Made by a program: the position numbers and the translations under genes. This document shows, piece after piece, positions 43,026 to 51,418 of a stretch of DNA of 64,000 bases (positions are counted from its first letter, which is position 1; each line of letters begins with the position of its first letter). The stretch comes from Prauserella aidingensis (GTDB lineage: Bacteria > Actinomycetota > Actinomycetes > Mycobacteriales > Pseudonocardiaceae). Under the pieces are notes generated by a model. That model did no database searches. It had not been told where the DNA came from and was given only the letters and a program-made list of their open reading frames with translations. Location of the stretch: contig NZ_JAMTCN010000013.1 in the NCBI RefSeq assembly GCF_024171865.1, forward strand, positions 1 through 64,000. The letters run 5' to 3'.

Positions 43026-43516
43026 CGCTCGGTGCCGGTCGTCAGCAGCCGGTCGAGCTTCTCGTAGCCCTCGCGGACCCCGGTGTCCATGCCGCTGGCC
43101 AGGATGCCGTCGCGGGTCTCGAAGTCCTTGACCAGGCTCAGCACCCGCAGGCGCGTGCGTCCGCCGTCGAGTCGCTCGAACGTCAGGGTCTCGAGCGAGA
43201 CGCCGTCCGGCATGCCCTCGTAGGTGAACGTCCACACGATCCGTTCGTCCGGCCGCACCTCGTGGAAGCTGCCGTAGAAGGAGGCGATCTCCTCGCCGTC
43301 CCTGTCGTTGGCGAACGCCCATTCGCCGCCGGTGCGGGCGTCCCACTTGACGATCCTCGTCGTGAGCGAGTGCGGCCCGATCCACCGGCGGTACAGCTCG
43401 GGGTCGACGTGGGCACGGAACACGCGGTCCGGTTCGGCGTCGAACTCGCGGACGATCTCGATCGTCGGGACCCGTTCGTCGGCCGTGATCTCGGTGTCGT
43501 GGGTGGTCGTGGTCAT
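43022..43516 (-). CDS. AHSA1/SRPBCC domain protein
   Basis: A 164-residue START-like fold protein: PTIEIVREFDAEPDRVFRAHVDPELYRRWIGP, DARTGGEWAF, IVWTFTYEGMPDGVSLETLTFE and DTGVREGYEKLDRLL. These are the AHSA1 family landmarks (ligand or lipid binding, unknown ligand). The ATG overlaps the ArsR stop. ArsR-AHSA1 pairs are very common, and the regulator probably controls this gene and itself. Confidence 0.92.
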   Translation of the reverse strand: MTTTTHDTEITADERVPTIEIVREFDAEPDRVFRAHVDPELYRRWIGPHSLTTRIVKWDARTGGEWAFANDRDGEEIASFYGSFHEVRPDERIVWTFTYEGMPDGVSLETLTFERLDGGRTRLRVLSLVKDFETRDGILASGMDTGVREGYEKLDRLLTTGTER

Positions 43517-43872
43517 GATGCCTCCGTTTCGGACGGTCGTGCTCGATCGCTCTCCTCTGCCAGGAGGGCGTCGAGCCTGCGGTAACGCTCTTCGGCTCGC
43601 CTGCGGTAGCGCTCGATCCAGGTCGACATCAGGTCGAACACCTCCGCGTCCAGATGGACCGGCCGGCGCTGGGCCTCCTTGCTGCGGGTAACCAGTCCGG
43701 CGTCGCCCAGCACCTTCAGGTGCTTCGACACGGCCTGGAGGCTCATGTCGTAGTGCTCGGCGAGCTCGCCCACGGTCGCGTCGTCGACGGCCAACCGGGC
43801 GACCAGGTCGCGGCGGGTCGGATCGGCGAGTGCGGCGAAGGCACGGTTGAGCCGTTCGGTCCTGTCGTCCAC
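43513..43872 (-). CDS. ArsR family transcriptional regulator
   Basis: A 119-residue winged-helix repressor: LADPTRRDLVARLAVDDATVGELAEHYDMSLQAVSKHLKVLGDAGLV (in parts), then RSKEAQRRPVHLDAEVFDL. There is no CxC metal motif, so it belongs to the non-metal ArsR group paired with AHSA1. The start is a GTG (43870-43872). Two copies of an operator lie just upstream. Confidence 0.95.
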   Translation of the reverse strand: MDDRTERLNRAFAALADPTRRDLVARLAVDDATVGELAEHYDMSLQAVSKHLKVLGDAGLVTRSKEAQRRPVHLDAEVFDLMSTWIERYRRRAEERYRRLDALLAEESDRARPSETEAS

Positions 43873-43882
43873 CGTTCTTTCC

Positions 43883-43948
43883 TCAACTTGTCGGTTGAAT
43901 AAAGGCTAGGACTGCATCCGCCCAATTGTCAACCTGAAGGTTGAATAA
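43883..43948. promoter_or_regulatory. Two ArsR operators and promoter
   Basis: Site 1 TCAACTTGTCGGTTGAATAA (43883-43902) and site 2 TCAACCTGAAGGTTGAATAA (43929-43948) share TCAAC-YTG-n2-GGTTGAATAA. Site 2 contains the perfect palindrome CAACCT-GA-AGGTTG. They are 46 bases apart, near four to five helical turns, and the first is 10 bases before the GTG. Confidence 0.65.
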
Positions 43949-43963
43949 CGAGGTGAGGTGGGA

Positions 43964-46117
43964 TCAGCCCAGGACGTCGAGCGACGACAGCTGCTCGTCG
44001 AGCCACGGCGCGAGCGTGCGCGCATAGGTCGCGGTCAGGTGGGTCGTCACGCCGTAGACGACGACGTCGCCGATGACCGCCGGGCACGTGCCGTCGCGGC
44101 AGAACGCCGGCGTCGAGTCGAGCAGCTGCGCGCCGTCGACCCGCTTCGCGGCGTGGTCGGCGACGTGCGGGTAGTCGAAGGCGACGTCCTGCGGGACGGC
44201 GCAGTCGTCCAGCCGGTTCGGGGCCCGCGAGACGCAGCTGGGCACGTCCTTGTCCGGGTGCGGATTGTCCTTGATCGTGACGACCTGCGCGCCGGAGCCG
44301 CGAAGCTCGGACAGCGTGTCGGCGTACCCGTCGCGGAGCTTCCTCGCGCTCGCCGTGGGATCGAGGCGGCGCTCACCGTCCATCGCCGTGTACGTGTCGC
44401 GGCCGCCGGTCAGGACGAGGTCGGGCTTCTCCTTCTCGGTGATGCGGGTCAGCATGTCCGACCGCCAGGCGTCGCATTCGGAGTAGTACCGCCGCAGTGC
44501 GTCGTTGTAGAGGCCGACCTGCGGCGGCGGGCATCCGGACTTGGTCAGCGACACGAGGCGCCAGCCGCGGTCCTTCGCGATGCGTTCCAGCGCGGGGAAG
44601 TACTGCATGGCATGGGAGTCGCCGAACAGCACGACGGTGCGGTCGGACTCCGGATCGCCGTAGGCGCACGCGGGAGAGGTCGTCTCCGGCCGGTCGGCGT
44701 GACAGCCGTCGTCGTAGTTGCGTGGCCAGTCCTGCGGGGCGAGCCGTGGTTCGGGGCGCACCGCGTCGACGGAACGCTGCACGGCGTCGCCGTGGCCGAG
44801 CGCGGGCGCGCCGGTGGCCTCGTCGGGAGCCTTGGTGGGAAGTGACGGGATCGTCAGCGCCAGCACCAGTCCGCAGACGACGGCGAACACGGTGCACGCC
44901 GCTCCCAGTGTCAGCGCGCGCCGCGACCGGCGCAGCAGCGGCGACAGCCGGAAGGGCTGTTCGACCAGGTGGTACGTGGCCACGGCGAGGACGTAGGCGC
45001 CCGCGACGACGGCCAGTCCTTCGACGGCCGACAACTCGCCGAACGCGGCGGCCGCGAACACCAGTGCCGGCCAGTGCCACAGGTACCACGAGTACGACAC
45101 CCGTCCGAGGTGCCGCATGACCGGTGTGGCGAGGAGCTGCTGCGGCCGGGCCGACGGCAGTGCCGTGCCCGCGGCGATGACCGCAGCCGTGCCCAGTGCC
45201 GGCAGCATCGCCCACGGGGCCGGGAACAGCGTCGCCTCGTCGAACAGCACGACCGCCCCGCCGATCGCGGCGAGACCCGTCCACGCCAGCACCGTCGCCG
45301 CCCTCGGGGCGAGCCGGGTGACCGGCAGGAGTGCGATCGCGCCGCCGACGGCGAACTCCCAGCCGCGGCCCAGCGTGTCGAAGTACGCCGTGTCGGCCGA
45401 GCGCAGCGTGCCGACCACCGAGTACACCAGCGACACCGTGCCCACGACGGCGACGACGGCGAGCAGTGTCCGCCGCGGGCCGTGGGCACCGGCGAAGCGC
45501 CGCACCAGCCACACCACTCCGAGGAGCAGCAGCGGCCACACGACGTAGAACTGCTCCTCGACGGCCAGTGACCAGAAGTGCTGCACGGGACTGGCCTGCA
45601 TGCCGGCCGCGAAGTAGTCGACCGCCTGCCCGGACAGCCACCAGTTGAGCGCGTACAGGGCGGAGGCGACGAGGTCGGCGGCGACCGAGTCGCGGTCGAC
45701 GGGGGACAGCAGCAGCCAGGACAGCAGGGCCACCGCTGCCAGTACGACGGCGACCGCGGGCAGCAGCCGCCGGGCGCGGCGGGCGTAGAAGCGGCCGAGC
45801 GACAGCGAACCGGTGCGTTCGATCTCGTCGGCGATCAGCCGGGTCATGAGGAACCCGGACAGCACGAAGAACACGTCGACGCCGACGTAGCCGCCGGTGA
45901 CCGGTAGCCCCGCGTGGTACAGCAGAACGGCGAGGATGGCGACCGCACGCAGGCCCTCGATGTCGGGCCGGAACCGGCGGGCCGCGTCGGCGCTCACGGA
46001 CCCGGCGTCCCCCGGAAGGGTCGCGGTCGGTGCGGTTTCCGGCGACGGTGCGGTCGTCTGCGCCGGCGAATCCCCGTGGCGTGACGGCGAGGGCCCTGGC
46101 CGCGGCAGCGAACGCAC
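43964..46117 (-). CDS. OafA-type acyltransferase with C-terminal SGNH domain
   Basis: A membrane O-acyltransferase of about 717 residues. The acyltransferase-3 part begins FRPDIEGLRAVAILAVLLYHAGLPVTGGYVGVDVFFVLSGFLMT with the catalytic histidine (LYH) and the R/x10/H region. Ten or so helices follow, to about residue 390. The C-terminal SGNH domain is seen in VVLFGDSHAMQYFPALERIA (catalytic Ser) and GVTTHLTATYARTL (Asp/His region). Such proteins acetylate surface glycans. The start is uncertain: the frame is open to a GTG at 46300. GTG 46117 is preferred (GAGAGG upstream), and GTG 45997 is also possible. Confidence 0.88.
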   Translation of the reverse strand: MRSLPRPGPSPSRHGDSPAQTTAPSPETAPTATLPGDAGSVSADAARRFRPDIEGLRAVAILAVLLYHAGLPVTGGYVGVDVFFVLSGFLMTRLIADEIERTGSLSLGRFYARRARRLLPAVAVVLAAVALLSWLLLSPVDRDSVAADLVASALYALNWWLSGQAVDYFAAGMQASPVQHFWSLAVEEQFYVVWPLLLLGVVWLVRRFAGAHGPRRTLLAVVAVVGTVSLVYSVVGTLRSADTAYFDTLGRGWEFAVGGAIALLPVTRLAPRAATVLAWTGLAAIGGAVVLFDEATLFPAPWAMLPALGTAAVIAAGTALPSARPQQLLATPVMRHLGRVSYSWYLWHWPALVFAAAAFGELSAVEGLAVVAGAYVLAVATYHLVEQPFRLSPLLRRSRRALTLGAACTVFAVVCGLVLALTIPSLPTKAPDEATGAPALGHGDAVQRSVDAVRPEPRLAPQDWPRNYDDGCHADRPETTSPACAYGDPESDRTVVLFGDSHAMQYFPALERIAKDRGWRLVSLTKSGCPPPQVGLYNDALRRYYSECDAWRSDMLTRITEKEKPDLVLTGGRDTYTAMDGERRLDPTASARKLRDGYADTLSELRGSGAQVVTIKDNPHPDKDVPSCVSRAPNRLDDCAVPQDVAFDYPHVADHAAKRVDGAQLLDSTPAFCRDGTCPAVIGDVVVYGVTTHLTATYARTLAPWLDEQLSSLDVLG

Positions 46118-46558
46118 AGTGGTGGAACCTCTCGGTCGATGTCGTGGTCCCGCGTGGGCACGGCGAGCGGTTGCGTCGGCCGTGTCGGCGCGGATCGAGA
46201 CGCGGTTCGCCGCGGGCGGGTCACCGCAAAAGCTGCCTCGCCCGAGTCCGGCTGTCAATGGTGCCGACCACGCTGTCGACCGCGTTTTCCGTTGGCTCAC
46301 AACGGTTTTACTCGCAAGCTCACGGCGCGATCACACCGGTGAGATGTGGGTCAGGCCGGAAGGCGTGCGATGACGAACACGGTGAGCCGGCACCGGCAGG
46401 CCTGATCACGGGACATCGGGTCGGACCCGCAGGTGGGGAGCGCCACCCCGGGAACGTACGAATCGGGCGATGCCGATGAACAGGACAGCGGCGGTGGCAG
46501 TGTGGCCGTGTTCGCCCGCGCGGAAATATCCGCCGAGTCGATCATTGTTGTGCCGGAC
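46118..46558. other. Divergent intergenic region
   Basis: Space between the acyltransferase and the quinone reductase. It may include extra 5' codons of the acyltransferase (to 46300). An 11-codon ORF at 46368 with a weak RBS is seen but cannot be supported. No clear operator or terminator is visible. Confidence 0.4.
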
Positions 46559-47515
46559 ATGAAGGCTGTGGGAGTGACCGAGTTCGGCGGTCCGGACGCG
46601 TTGCACACACTCGAACTGCCCGAGCCGGAGGCCGGCGCGGGGCAGGTACGGATCCGCGTGCACGCGGCGGCCGTGAACCCGACGGACACGGGGGTGCGCA
46701 CGGGTATGAGGGCGGGGCCGGATGCGGCGTCGCCGCAGGTGCCCGGGATGGACGCCGCCGGCGTGATCGACCAACTGGGCCCCGGCGTCGGTGACCGCCT
46801 CACGCTCGGGCAGGCCGTCGTCGCACTGGTGGTGCCGTCCGGCTCGCACGGCGCGTACGCCGAGCGGATCGTCGTCCCGGCGGAGTCGGTGGTCGCTGCG
46901 CCGGAGGGCGCGGACGTCGCCGCCGCGTCGACGCTGCTGATGAACGCGATGACGGCACGGCTGGCGATCGACGCCTGCGGGCTCTCGCACGGCGACACGA
47001 TCGCCGTCACCGGCGCGGCGGGCGCGTTCGGCGGCTATGTGGTCCAGCTCGCCAAGGCCGACGGGCTGCGGGTGATCGCGGACGCCAAGGAGTCCGATGT
47101 GGATCTGGTACGCGGCCTCGGGGCCGACGAGATCGTGACGCGCGGCGACGACGTCGCGGCACGCATCCGGGAGCTCGCCCCGGACGGGGTGCCGGGCCTG
47201 GCCGACGGTGCGCTGCTCAACGAGCGTGCACTGCCGGCCGTCGCCGACGGGGGCACCCTGGTGACCCTGCGCGGCTGGCAGGACCAGGCCGAACGCGGCA
47301 TCACGGTGCATCCGGTGCTGGTCGTGCACGGTGCGACCGACACCGGCCGGCTGGACCGGCTCGCCCGCCAGGCCGAACAGGGCGTCCTCGGCCTGCGCGT
47401 GGCGGGGGTCTTCCCGGCAAGCCGGGCGGCGGAGGCACACCGGGTGCTGGAAGCGGGCGGCGTGCGCGGCAGGCTGGTCCTGGACTTCACCGACGACGCG
47501 GCGCTCACCGACTGA
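46559..47515 (+). CDS. NADP-dependent quinone oxidoreductase (zeta-crystallin/MDR)
   Basis: A 318-residue zinc-independent medium-chain reductase. MKAVGVTEFGGPDALHTLELPEPEAGAGQVRIRVHAAAVNPTDTGVR (in parts) is the QOR opening, VPGMDAAGVIDQLGPGV follows, and VTGAAGAFGGYVVQLAKADGL is the nucleotide-binding motif. No zinc-ligand cysteines are present. The ATG lies at 46559-46561 with no clear Shine-Dalgarno. It reduces quinones or unsaturated carbonyls; there is no operon partner. Confidence 0.92.
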   Translation: MKAVGVTEFGGPDALHTLELPEPEAGAGQVRIRVHAAAVNPTDTGVRTGMRAGPDAASPQVPGMDAAGVIDQLGPGVGDRLTLGQAVVALVVPSGSHGAYAERIVVPAESVVAAPEGADVAAASTLLMNAMTARLAIDACGLSHGDTIAVTGAAGAFGGYVVQLAKADGLRVIADAKESDVDLVRGLGADEIVTRGDDVAARIRELAPDGVPGLADGALLNERALPAVADGGTLVTLRGWQDQAERGITVHPVLVVHGATDTGRLDRLARQAEQGVLGLRVAGVFPASRAAEAHRVLEAGGVRGRLVLDFTDDAALTD

Positions 47516-47530
47516 CGCCCGGCTCCGGTG

Positions 47531-47554
47531 GCCGTGCCAGGGACCTGCCACGGC
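47531..47554. terminator. Terminator after the quinone reductase
   Basis: 11-bp arms GCCGTGCCAGG / CCTGCCACGGC (one mismatch) with a 2-base gap as written; the real loop is probably four or more bases. It lies between convergent genes. Confidence 0.5.
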
Positions 47555-47566
47555 GACGGGCCGGGG

Positions 47567-49498
47567 TCAGTCCTCCGCGGTGTGACGTATGGGCAGGTGG
47601 ACGGTGAATACCGTCCCGACGCCGACGGTGCTTCGCACCGCGATCCGGCCCCCGTGTGCGGTGATGAGGTGGTGCGTGATCGCCAGGCCGAGCCCGCTGC
47701 CGCCGCTGCTGCGGCTGCGCGACTTCTCGGCCCGCCAGAAGCGGTCGAAGACGTGCGGGAGCGATTCGGCGTCGATGCCGGTGCCGGTGTCGGTGACGTC
47801 GATGCGCAACTCGTCGTCGATGGCCTGCGCCCGCAGTTCGACCCGTCCGCCTCGTGGCGTGTGGCGGACGGCGTTCGACACCAGATTGCCCAGCGACTGG
47901 CGCAGCCGGGTCGGATCCGCCGACAGCTCGGCATCGTCGTCGGCGTGCACGGAGAGTTCGACGCCGCCGTTGTCGGCCGCCGCCCGGTGCGCGGCGACGA
48001 CCTGCTCGACGAGGGCTCGCAGGTCGACCGGCTCGAGGTGCACGTGCAGCTTTCCCGCGTCGGCGAGCGCCAGGTCCTGCAGATCGTCGATGAGGTGCTG
48101 CAGCAGCAATGTCTCCTCGTGCAGCGAGGCGACCAGCTGCGGATCGAGGTCGGCGACACCGTCCTGGGCGGCTTCGAGCCAACCCCGCACGTTGCCCAAC
48201 GGTGTCCGGAGTTCGTGTGCGACGTCACTGACCAGGGTTCTGCGCTGCCGTTCCGAGCGTTCGATGCGCTCCGACATGCTGTTGAACGCCGTCGCGAGCT
48301 CGCCGATCTCGCCGCGTGCGGACGTTTCGGCGCGGGCGGACCGGTCTCCGTCGCCCATCCTCTTCGCCGCGGCGGTGATCGCACGGATCGGGCGGACGAG
48401 CCTGCTCGCGGCCAGCGCTGCGACGCCGATGGTGACGGCGAGCACAGTCGCCGCGGTCCACACGATGCTGTCGACGCCCACAGTGGACAGATCGGGCCCG
48501 GCGCCGTCCCCGTTGGGCGCGGTGATGAACAGTTGCGCCGCAGGGGACACGTGGGAGGCGAGCTGTTCCCGCCGCGCCGAGTCGACACATCGCTTCGTGT
48601 GGCTGCCCGTGGTGGTGAGTTCGCCGGCCGAGGTGATGTCCGAGGCGTCGACCGGGAGCGGTCCGCGCCCCTGCCGTTCGAGGCAGGCATCGACGAGCGT
48701 CAGCAGCGCCTCGTTCGCGGTGCGCTCGGTACGGGTGGCCGCGGCTTCGGGCCCGCAGACCGACTTGGGTGACGGTGTCGGTGGTTCGGTTCGCGAACCG
48801 GTCGCCGGCCTCGGTAGCTGCGCGATCGAGGCCGGCGACCGCGTGCCGTCGCGGGACGGCCGTTCCGGCGCCCTTGTCTCCGCCGTCGGTGGCGGCGATG
48901 TCGCGGTGACGGGTTCGACGGTGGAGCGGCCGTTCGGGCGTTCGACGATGGTGCCGTCCACGCCGTGGCGCCGCAGGCACGCCAACCGCGACCGTGCTGC
49001 CTCGCGGAGCTTGCGCCGTTCGCCCGCGGTCAGCCGGTAGGGGCCGACGGCTCGGGGGTCGATGCCGGAGGCCGTGGCGTCCGGCTTGAGCACGGTGTCG
49101 ACGGCGAGCGGGTCGACCACCGCGGACGGTGTGCGGGGGAGCGCGTCCCGGTCGTGGCCGCCCGAGTCGGCAATCGGGACCCGGGCAGGCGTCGTCAGCG
49201 TGATCCTGCGGCCCGTCTCGTCGGCGAGTCGGTCGACCGTGTCCTGTACTCCCCGCCACCGGGCATGTGTCGCGGCGTAGCCGAGGAGGGAATCGTAGAT
49301 GGTGGCGTCGTGGGCCAGCGATGTGCGGAGTTCGCGGTTGATCGCGCCGCTCGTGCTCTGCGCGGCGAGCCACGCGGTCGCGCCGATCGATGCGCATGCC
49401 ACGACTGCGGCGAGCGCGAGCAGGCGCGTGAGCAGACTGTGCCTGCCGAGCTTGCGGCGACCGTCCGAAAGCCCGTCGCTGTCGTTACGACGCCGCAT
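47567..49498 (-). CDS. Sensor histidine kinase (HisKA/HATPase_c)
   Basis: A 643-residue membrane kinase. A first helix near 22-45 (LLALAAVVACASIGATAWLAA) and a second near 330-350 (SIVWTAATVLAVTIGVAALAA) enclose a large extracellular domain of about 285 residues with several Cys residues. HAMP follows, then the H-box SDVAHELRTPLGNVRGWLE (His near 428), N-box SLGNLVSNAVRHTPRGG, G1 DTGTGIDAESLPHVFDRFWR and G2 SGGSGLGLAI. It partners the upstream OmpR-type regulator with a 14-base overlap. The next genes encode a surface protein and sortase, so envelope sensing is plausible. Confidence 0.93.
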   Translation of the reverse strand: MRRRNDSDGLSDGRRKLGRHSLLTRLLALAAVVACASIGATAWLAAQSTSGAINRELRTSLAHDATIYDSLLGYAATHARWRGVQDTVDRLADETGRRITLTTPARVPIADSGGHDRDALPRTPSAVVDPLAVDTVLKPDATASGIDPRAVGPYRLTAGERRKLREAARSRLACLRRHGVDGTIVERPNGRSTVEPVTATSPPPTAETRAPERPSRDGTRSPASIAQLPRPATGSRTEPPTPSPKSVCGPEAAATRTERTANEALLTLVDACLERQGRGPLPVDASDITSAGELTTTGSHTKRCVDSARREQLASHVSPAAQLFITAPNGDGAGPDLSTVGVDSIVWTAATVLAVTIGVAALAASRLVRPIRAITAAAKRMGDGDRSARAETSARGEIGELATAFNSMSERIERSERQRRTLVSDVAHELRTPLGNVRGWLEAAQDGVADLDPQLVASLHEETLLLQHLIDDLQDLALADAGKLHVHLEPVDLRALVEQVVAAHRAAADNGGVELSVHADDDAELSADPTRLRQSLGNLVSNAVRHTPRGGRVELRAQAIDDELRIDVTDTGTGIDAESLPHVFDRFWRAEKSRSRSSGGSGLGLAITHHLITAHGGRIAVRSTVGVGTVFTVHLPIRHTAED

Positions 49499-50198
49499 CG
49501 ACCGCGCCGTCCTGCAGTTTGTAGCCGACGCCGTACACCGTGATCAGGCGTGCCGGCTTCCGCGGGTCGGCTTCGAGTTTGCGGCGCAGGTTCATGACGT
49601 GCACGTCGACGGTTCGTTCGGTGACGAACCGGTCCATTCCGAGGGCCTGGTCGAGTAGCTGGCCGCGCGTGAACACGCGTCCGGGCTCGGCGGCGAGCGT
49701 GGCGAGCAGGCCGAACTCGGCGGGCGTGCAGTCCAGCGGCACCCCCGCCAGTACCACCTTGTGCCGCTGCCTGTCGACGACGAGGTCGTCGACTTCGAGA
49801 ACCCCGTCCTGCTGAGGGGACCCACGTCCGGCGCGGCGCAGGATCGCCCGTACCCGCGCCGCGAGCTGCCGAGGACTGTAGGGCTTGGTGACGTAGTCGT
49901 CGGCGCCGAGGTCGAGGCCGAGCAGCACGTCGTCCTCGGTTGTGCGGGCGGTGAGCAGCACGATCGGCAGGTCGGACTCGGCGCGCAGTACGCGGCAGAC
50001 GTCGAGGCCGTCGACCTTCGGCATCATCACGTCGAGCACGGCCAGGTCCGGGCGCTGCCGCCGTGCCTCGTCGATCGCCGACCGCCCGTCCTGGACGACC
50101 GCCACGGTGTGGCCGTCGCGGTGCAGATAGCGCCGGATCAGCTCGGCCTGCATGGGGTCGTCTTCCGCGACCAGTACCTGTGCGCACATTGTCGGCAT
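49485..50198 (-). CDS. Response regulator, OmpR/PhoB family
   Basis: A 237-residue regulator. The receiver has VLVAEDDP, phospho-acceptor Asp56 (AVLDVMMPKVDG), LLTART and the lysine in YVTKPYS. The C-terminal winged helix reads LTPAEFGLLATLAAEPGRVFTRGQLLDQ (as CTPAEF...), ERTVDVHVMNLRRKLEADP and VYGVGYKL. Two starts are possible, ATG 50198 and ATG 50189; neither has a Shine-Dalgarno. It is divergent from the sortase-substrate gene and may act in the shared interval. Confidence 0.93.
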   Translation of the reverse strand: MPTMCAQVLVAEDDPMQAELIRRYLHRDGHTVAVVQDGRSAIDEARRQRPDLAVLDVMMPKVDGLDVCRVLRAESDLPIVLLTARTTEDDVLLGLDLGADDYVTKPYSPRQLAARVRAILRRAGRGSPQQDGVLEVDDLVVDRQRHKVVLAGVPLDCTPAEFGLLATLAAEPGRVFTRGQLLDQALGMDRFVTERTVDVHVMNLRRKLEADPRKPARLITVYGVGYKLQDGAVDAAS

Positions 50199-50347
50199 TG
50201 TCGCCGGTCGAAGGGCTGCAGCGGCCTGGTTCGGGCAACTCCTCCCGCGATTCGAACAGGATCTTCACATTCGCCGGACGGGATCTTGACAACTCGGAGT
50301 CAGGGTGTGTCTCACCCCTCCCGAAACAGGAAGAAAGGACACGATCG

Positions 50348-50770
50348 ATGAAGCTTGGGCGAACCCTCGCCGCGACCGCGGTGCTCGGTGCATTGGCGCT
50401 GCCGATGACGGCCGCCGTCGGCTGGGCGGACACCGCCGAGGCCCCGACCGCGGAACCGTCGCGATCCGCTCCCTCGACCGGCGAACCGCAGGAGCGGCCG
50501 ACGCAGCGACCGACCGAGCGGCCGACCCGCGAACCGCAGGAGCGATCGACCGAGCGGCCGACCCGCGAACCACAGGAGCGACCGACGCCGACTGCGACCG
50601 CCCCGGCGGGCGAACGGCAGGTGACCGAACGGCCCGTGGGCGCCCCTGAGACCGGAGGCGATCCGGCCGGGTGGGATGGCGCACCGGTCTACGTCGGCGG
50701 TGCGGCGGCCGCGGTCATCGGTGCCGGCACCGTTGTCCTGCTGCGTCGTCGCAGTGCCGGCGAACGGTAG
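50348..50770 (+). CDS. Probable sortase-anchored surface protein
   Basis: A 140-residue secreted protein. The signal peptide (MKLGRTLAATAVLGALALPMTAAVGWADT) is followed by Glu/Pro/Arg/Thr-rich repeats (RPTREPQER, PTERPTREPQERSTERP). A VGAPETGGD sequence then precedes a short linker, a membrane helix (VYVGGAAAAVIGAGTVVLL) and a RRRSAGER tail. That C-terminal layout is a sortase signal with a weak xPxTG-like core (APETG). The RBS AGGAAGAAAGGA lies before the ATG. The sortase gene follows by 10 bases, which supports the substrate role. Confidence 0.8.
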   Translation: MKLGRTLAATAVLGALALPMTAAVGWADTAEAPTAEPSRSAPSTGEPQERPTQRPTERPTREPQERSTERPTREPQERPTPTATAPAGERQVTERPVGAPETGGDPAGWDGAPVYVGGAAAAVIGAGTVVLLRRRSAGER

Positions 50771-50780
50771 GCGTCCGTCG

Positions 50781-51410
50781 GTGCACGGGTGTCATGGCAC
50801 GCGGGGAGGCCGGTTCACGGTCTCCCCGGTGCTGGCGCTGGTTCTCGCGGTCGCGGGGTGTACGGCACCGGATCACCCGGTCGGCGTCAGCAACGGTTCC
50901 GAAGTTTCCACGTCGACGTCGGCACAGGGAGGCCGGGGCGCGCCGGACGATTCCGTGGAGCCGGTTCCGGATTGGGTGGACGTGCCGGTGATCGACGTGC
51001 ACTCGTCGCTGATCCCGCTCGGACTCAACGACGACGGAACGGTCGCGGTGCCTGCGCTGCACCGGCCGATGCAGGCCGGCTGGTATCGCTACGGTCCCGT
51101 ACCGGGTGAGGTGGGCCCCGCTGTCGTTCTCGGCCACGTCAACGGTGACGGCAGGGACGGCATCTTCGCGCGGTTGCATGAACTGGAGAGCGGGGACGAG
51201 ATCCGCGTCGGCCACGACGACGGCACGGTCGTGCGGTTCAGGGTGACCCGCGTCTCGCAAGTGCCGAAGGAGCGGTTCCCGTCGGATCGGGTGTACGGCG
51301 ACACGGCGAGTCCCGAGCTGCGGCTGATCACCTGCGGCGGGGAGTACGACGAGGAGGCGGAGAGCTACCGCGCCAACGTGATCGTCTACGCGGAGCTCGC
51401 CGCGCGGTGA
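50781..51410 (+). CDS. Class F sortase
   Basis: A 209-residue cysteine transpeptidase. The N-terminal hydrophobic stretch (SPVLALVLAVAGC) acts as a membrane anchor and even contains a lipobox-like VAGC. The catalytic core has VVLGHVNGDGRDGIFARLHELESGD (His), ELRLITCGGEYDEEAESYRANVIVYA (Cys and the distal Arg). It should anchor the protein encoded just upstream. GTG 50781 is the best start available in the frame; an inner GTG is possible. Confidence 0.88.
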   Translation: MHGCHGTRGGRFTVSPVLALVLAVAGCTAPDHPVGVSNGSEVSTSTSAQGGRGAPDDSVEPVPDWVDVPVIDVHSSLIPLGLNDDGTVAVPALHRPMQAGWYRYGPVPGEVGPAVVLGHVNGDGRDGIFARLHELESGDEIRVGHDDGTVVRFRVTRVSQVPKERFPSDRVYGDTASPELRLITCGGEYDEEAESYRANVIVYAELAAR

Positions 51411-51418
51411 GATACGGG

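Noticed and set aside
46368..46403. Short ORF MTNTVSRHRQA and, on the other strand, a Cys-containing short peptide, as possible leader peptides
   Set aside because: Weak ribosome binding site, no attenuator hairpin, and no amino-acid biosynthesis gene next to it.
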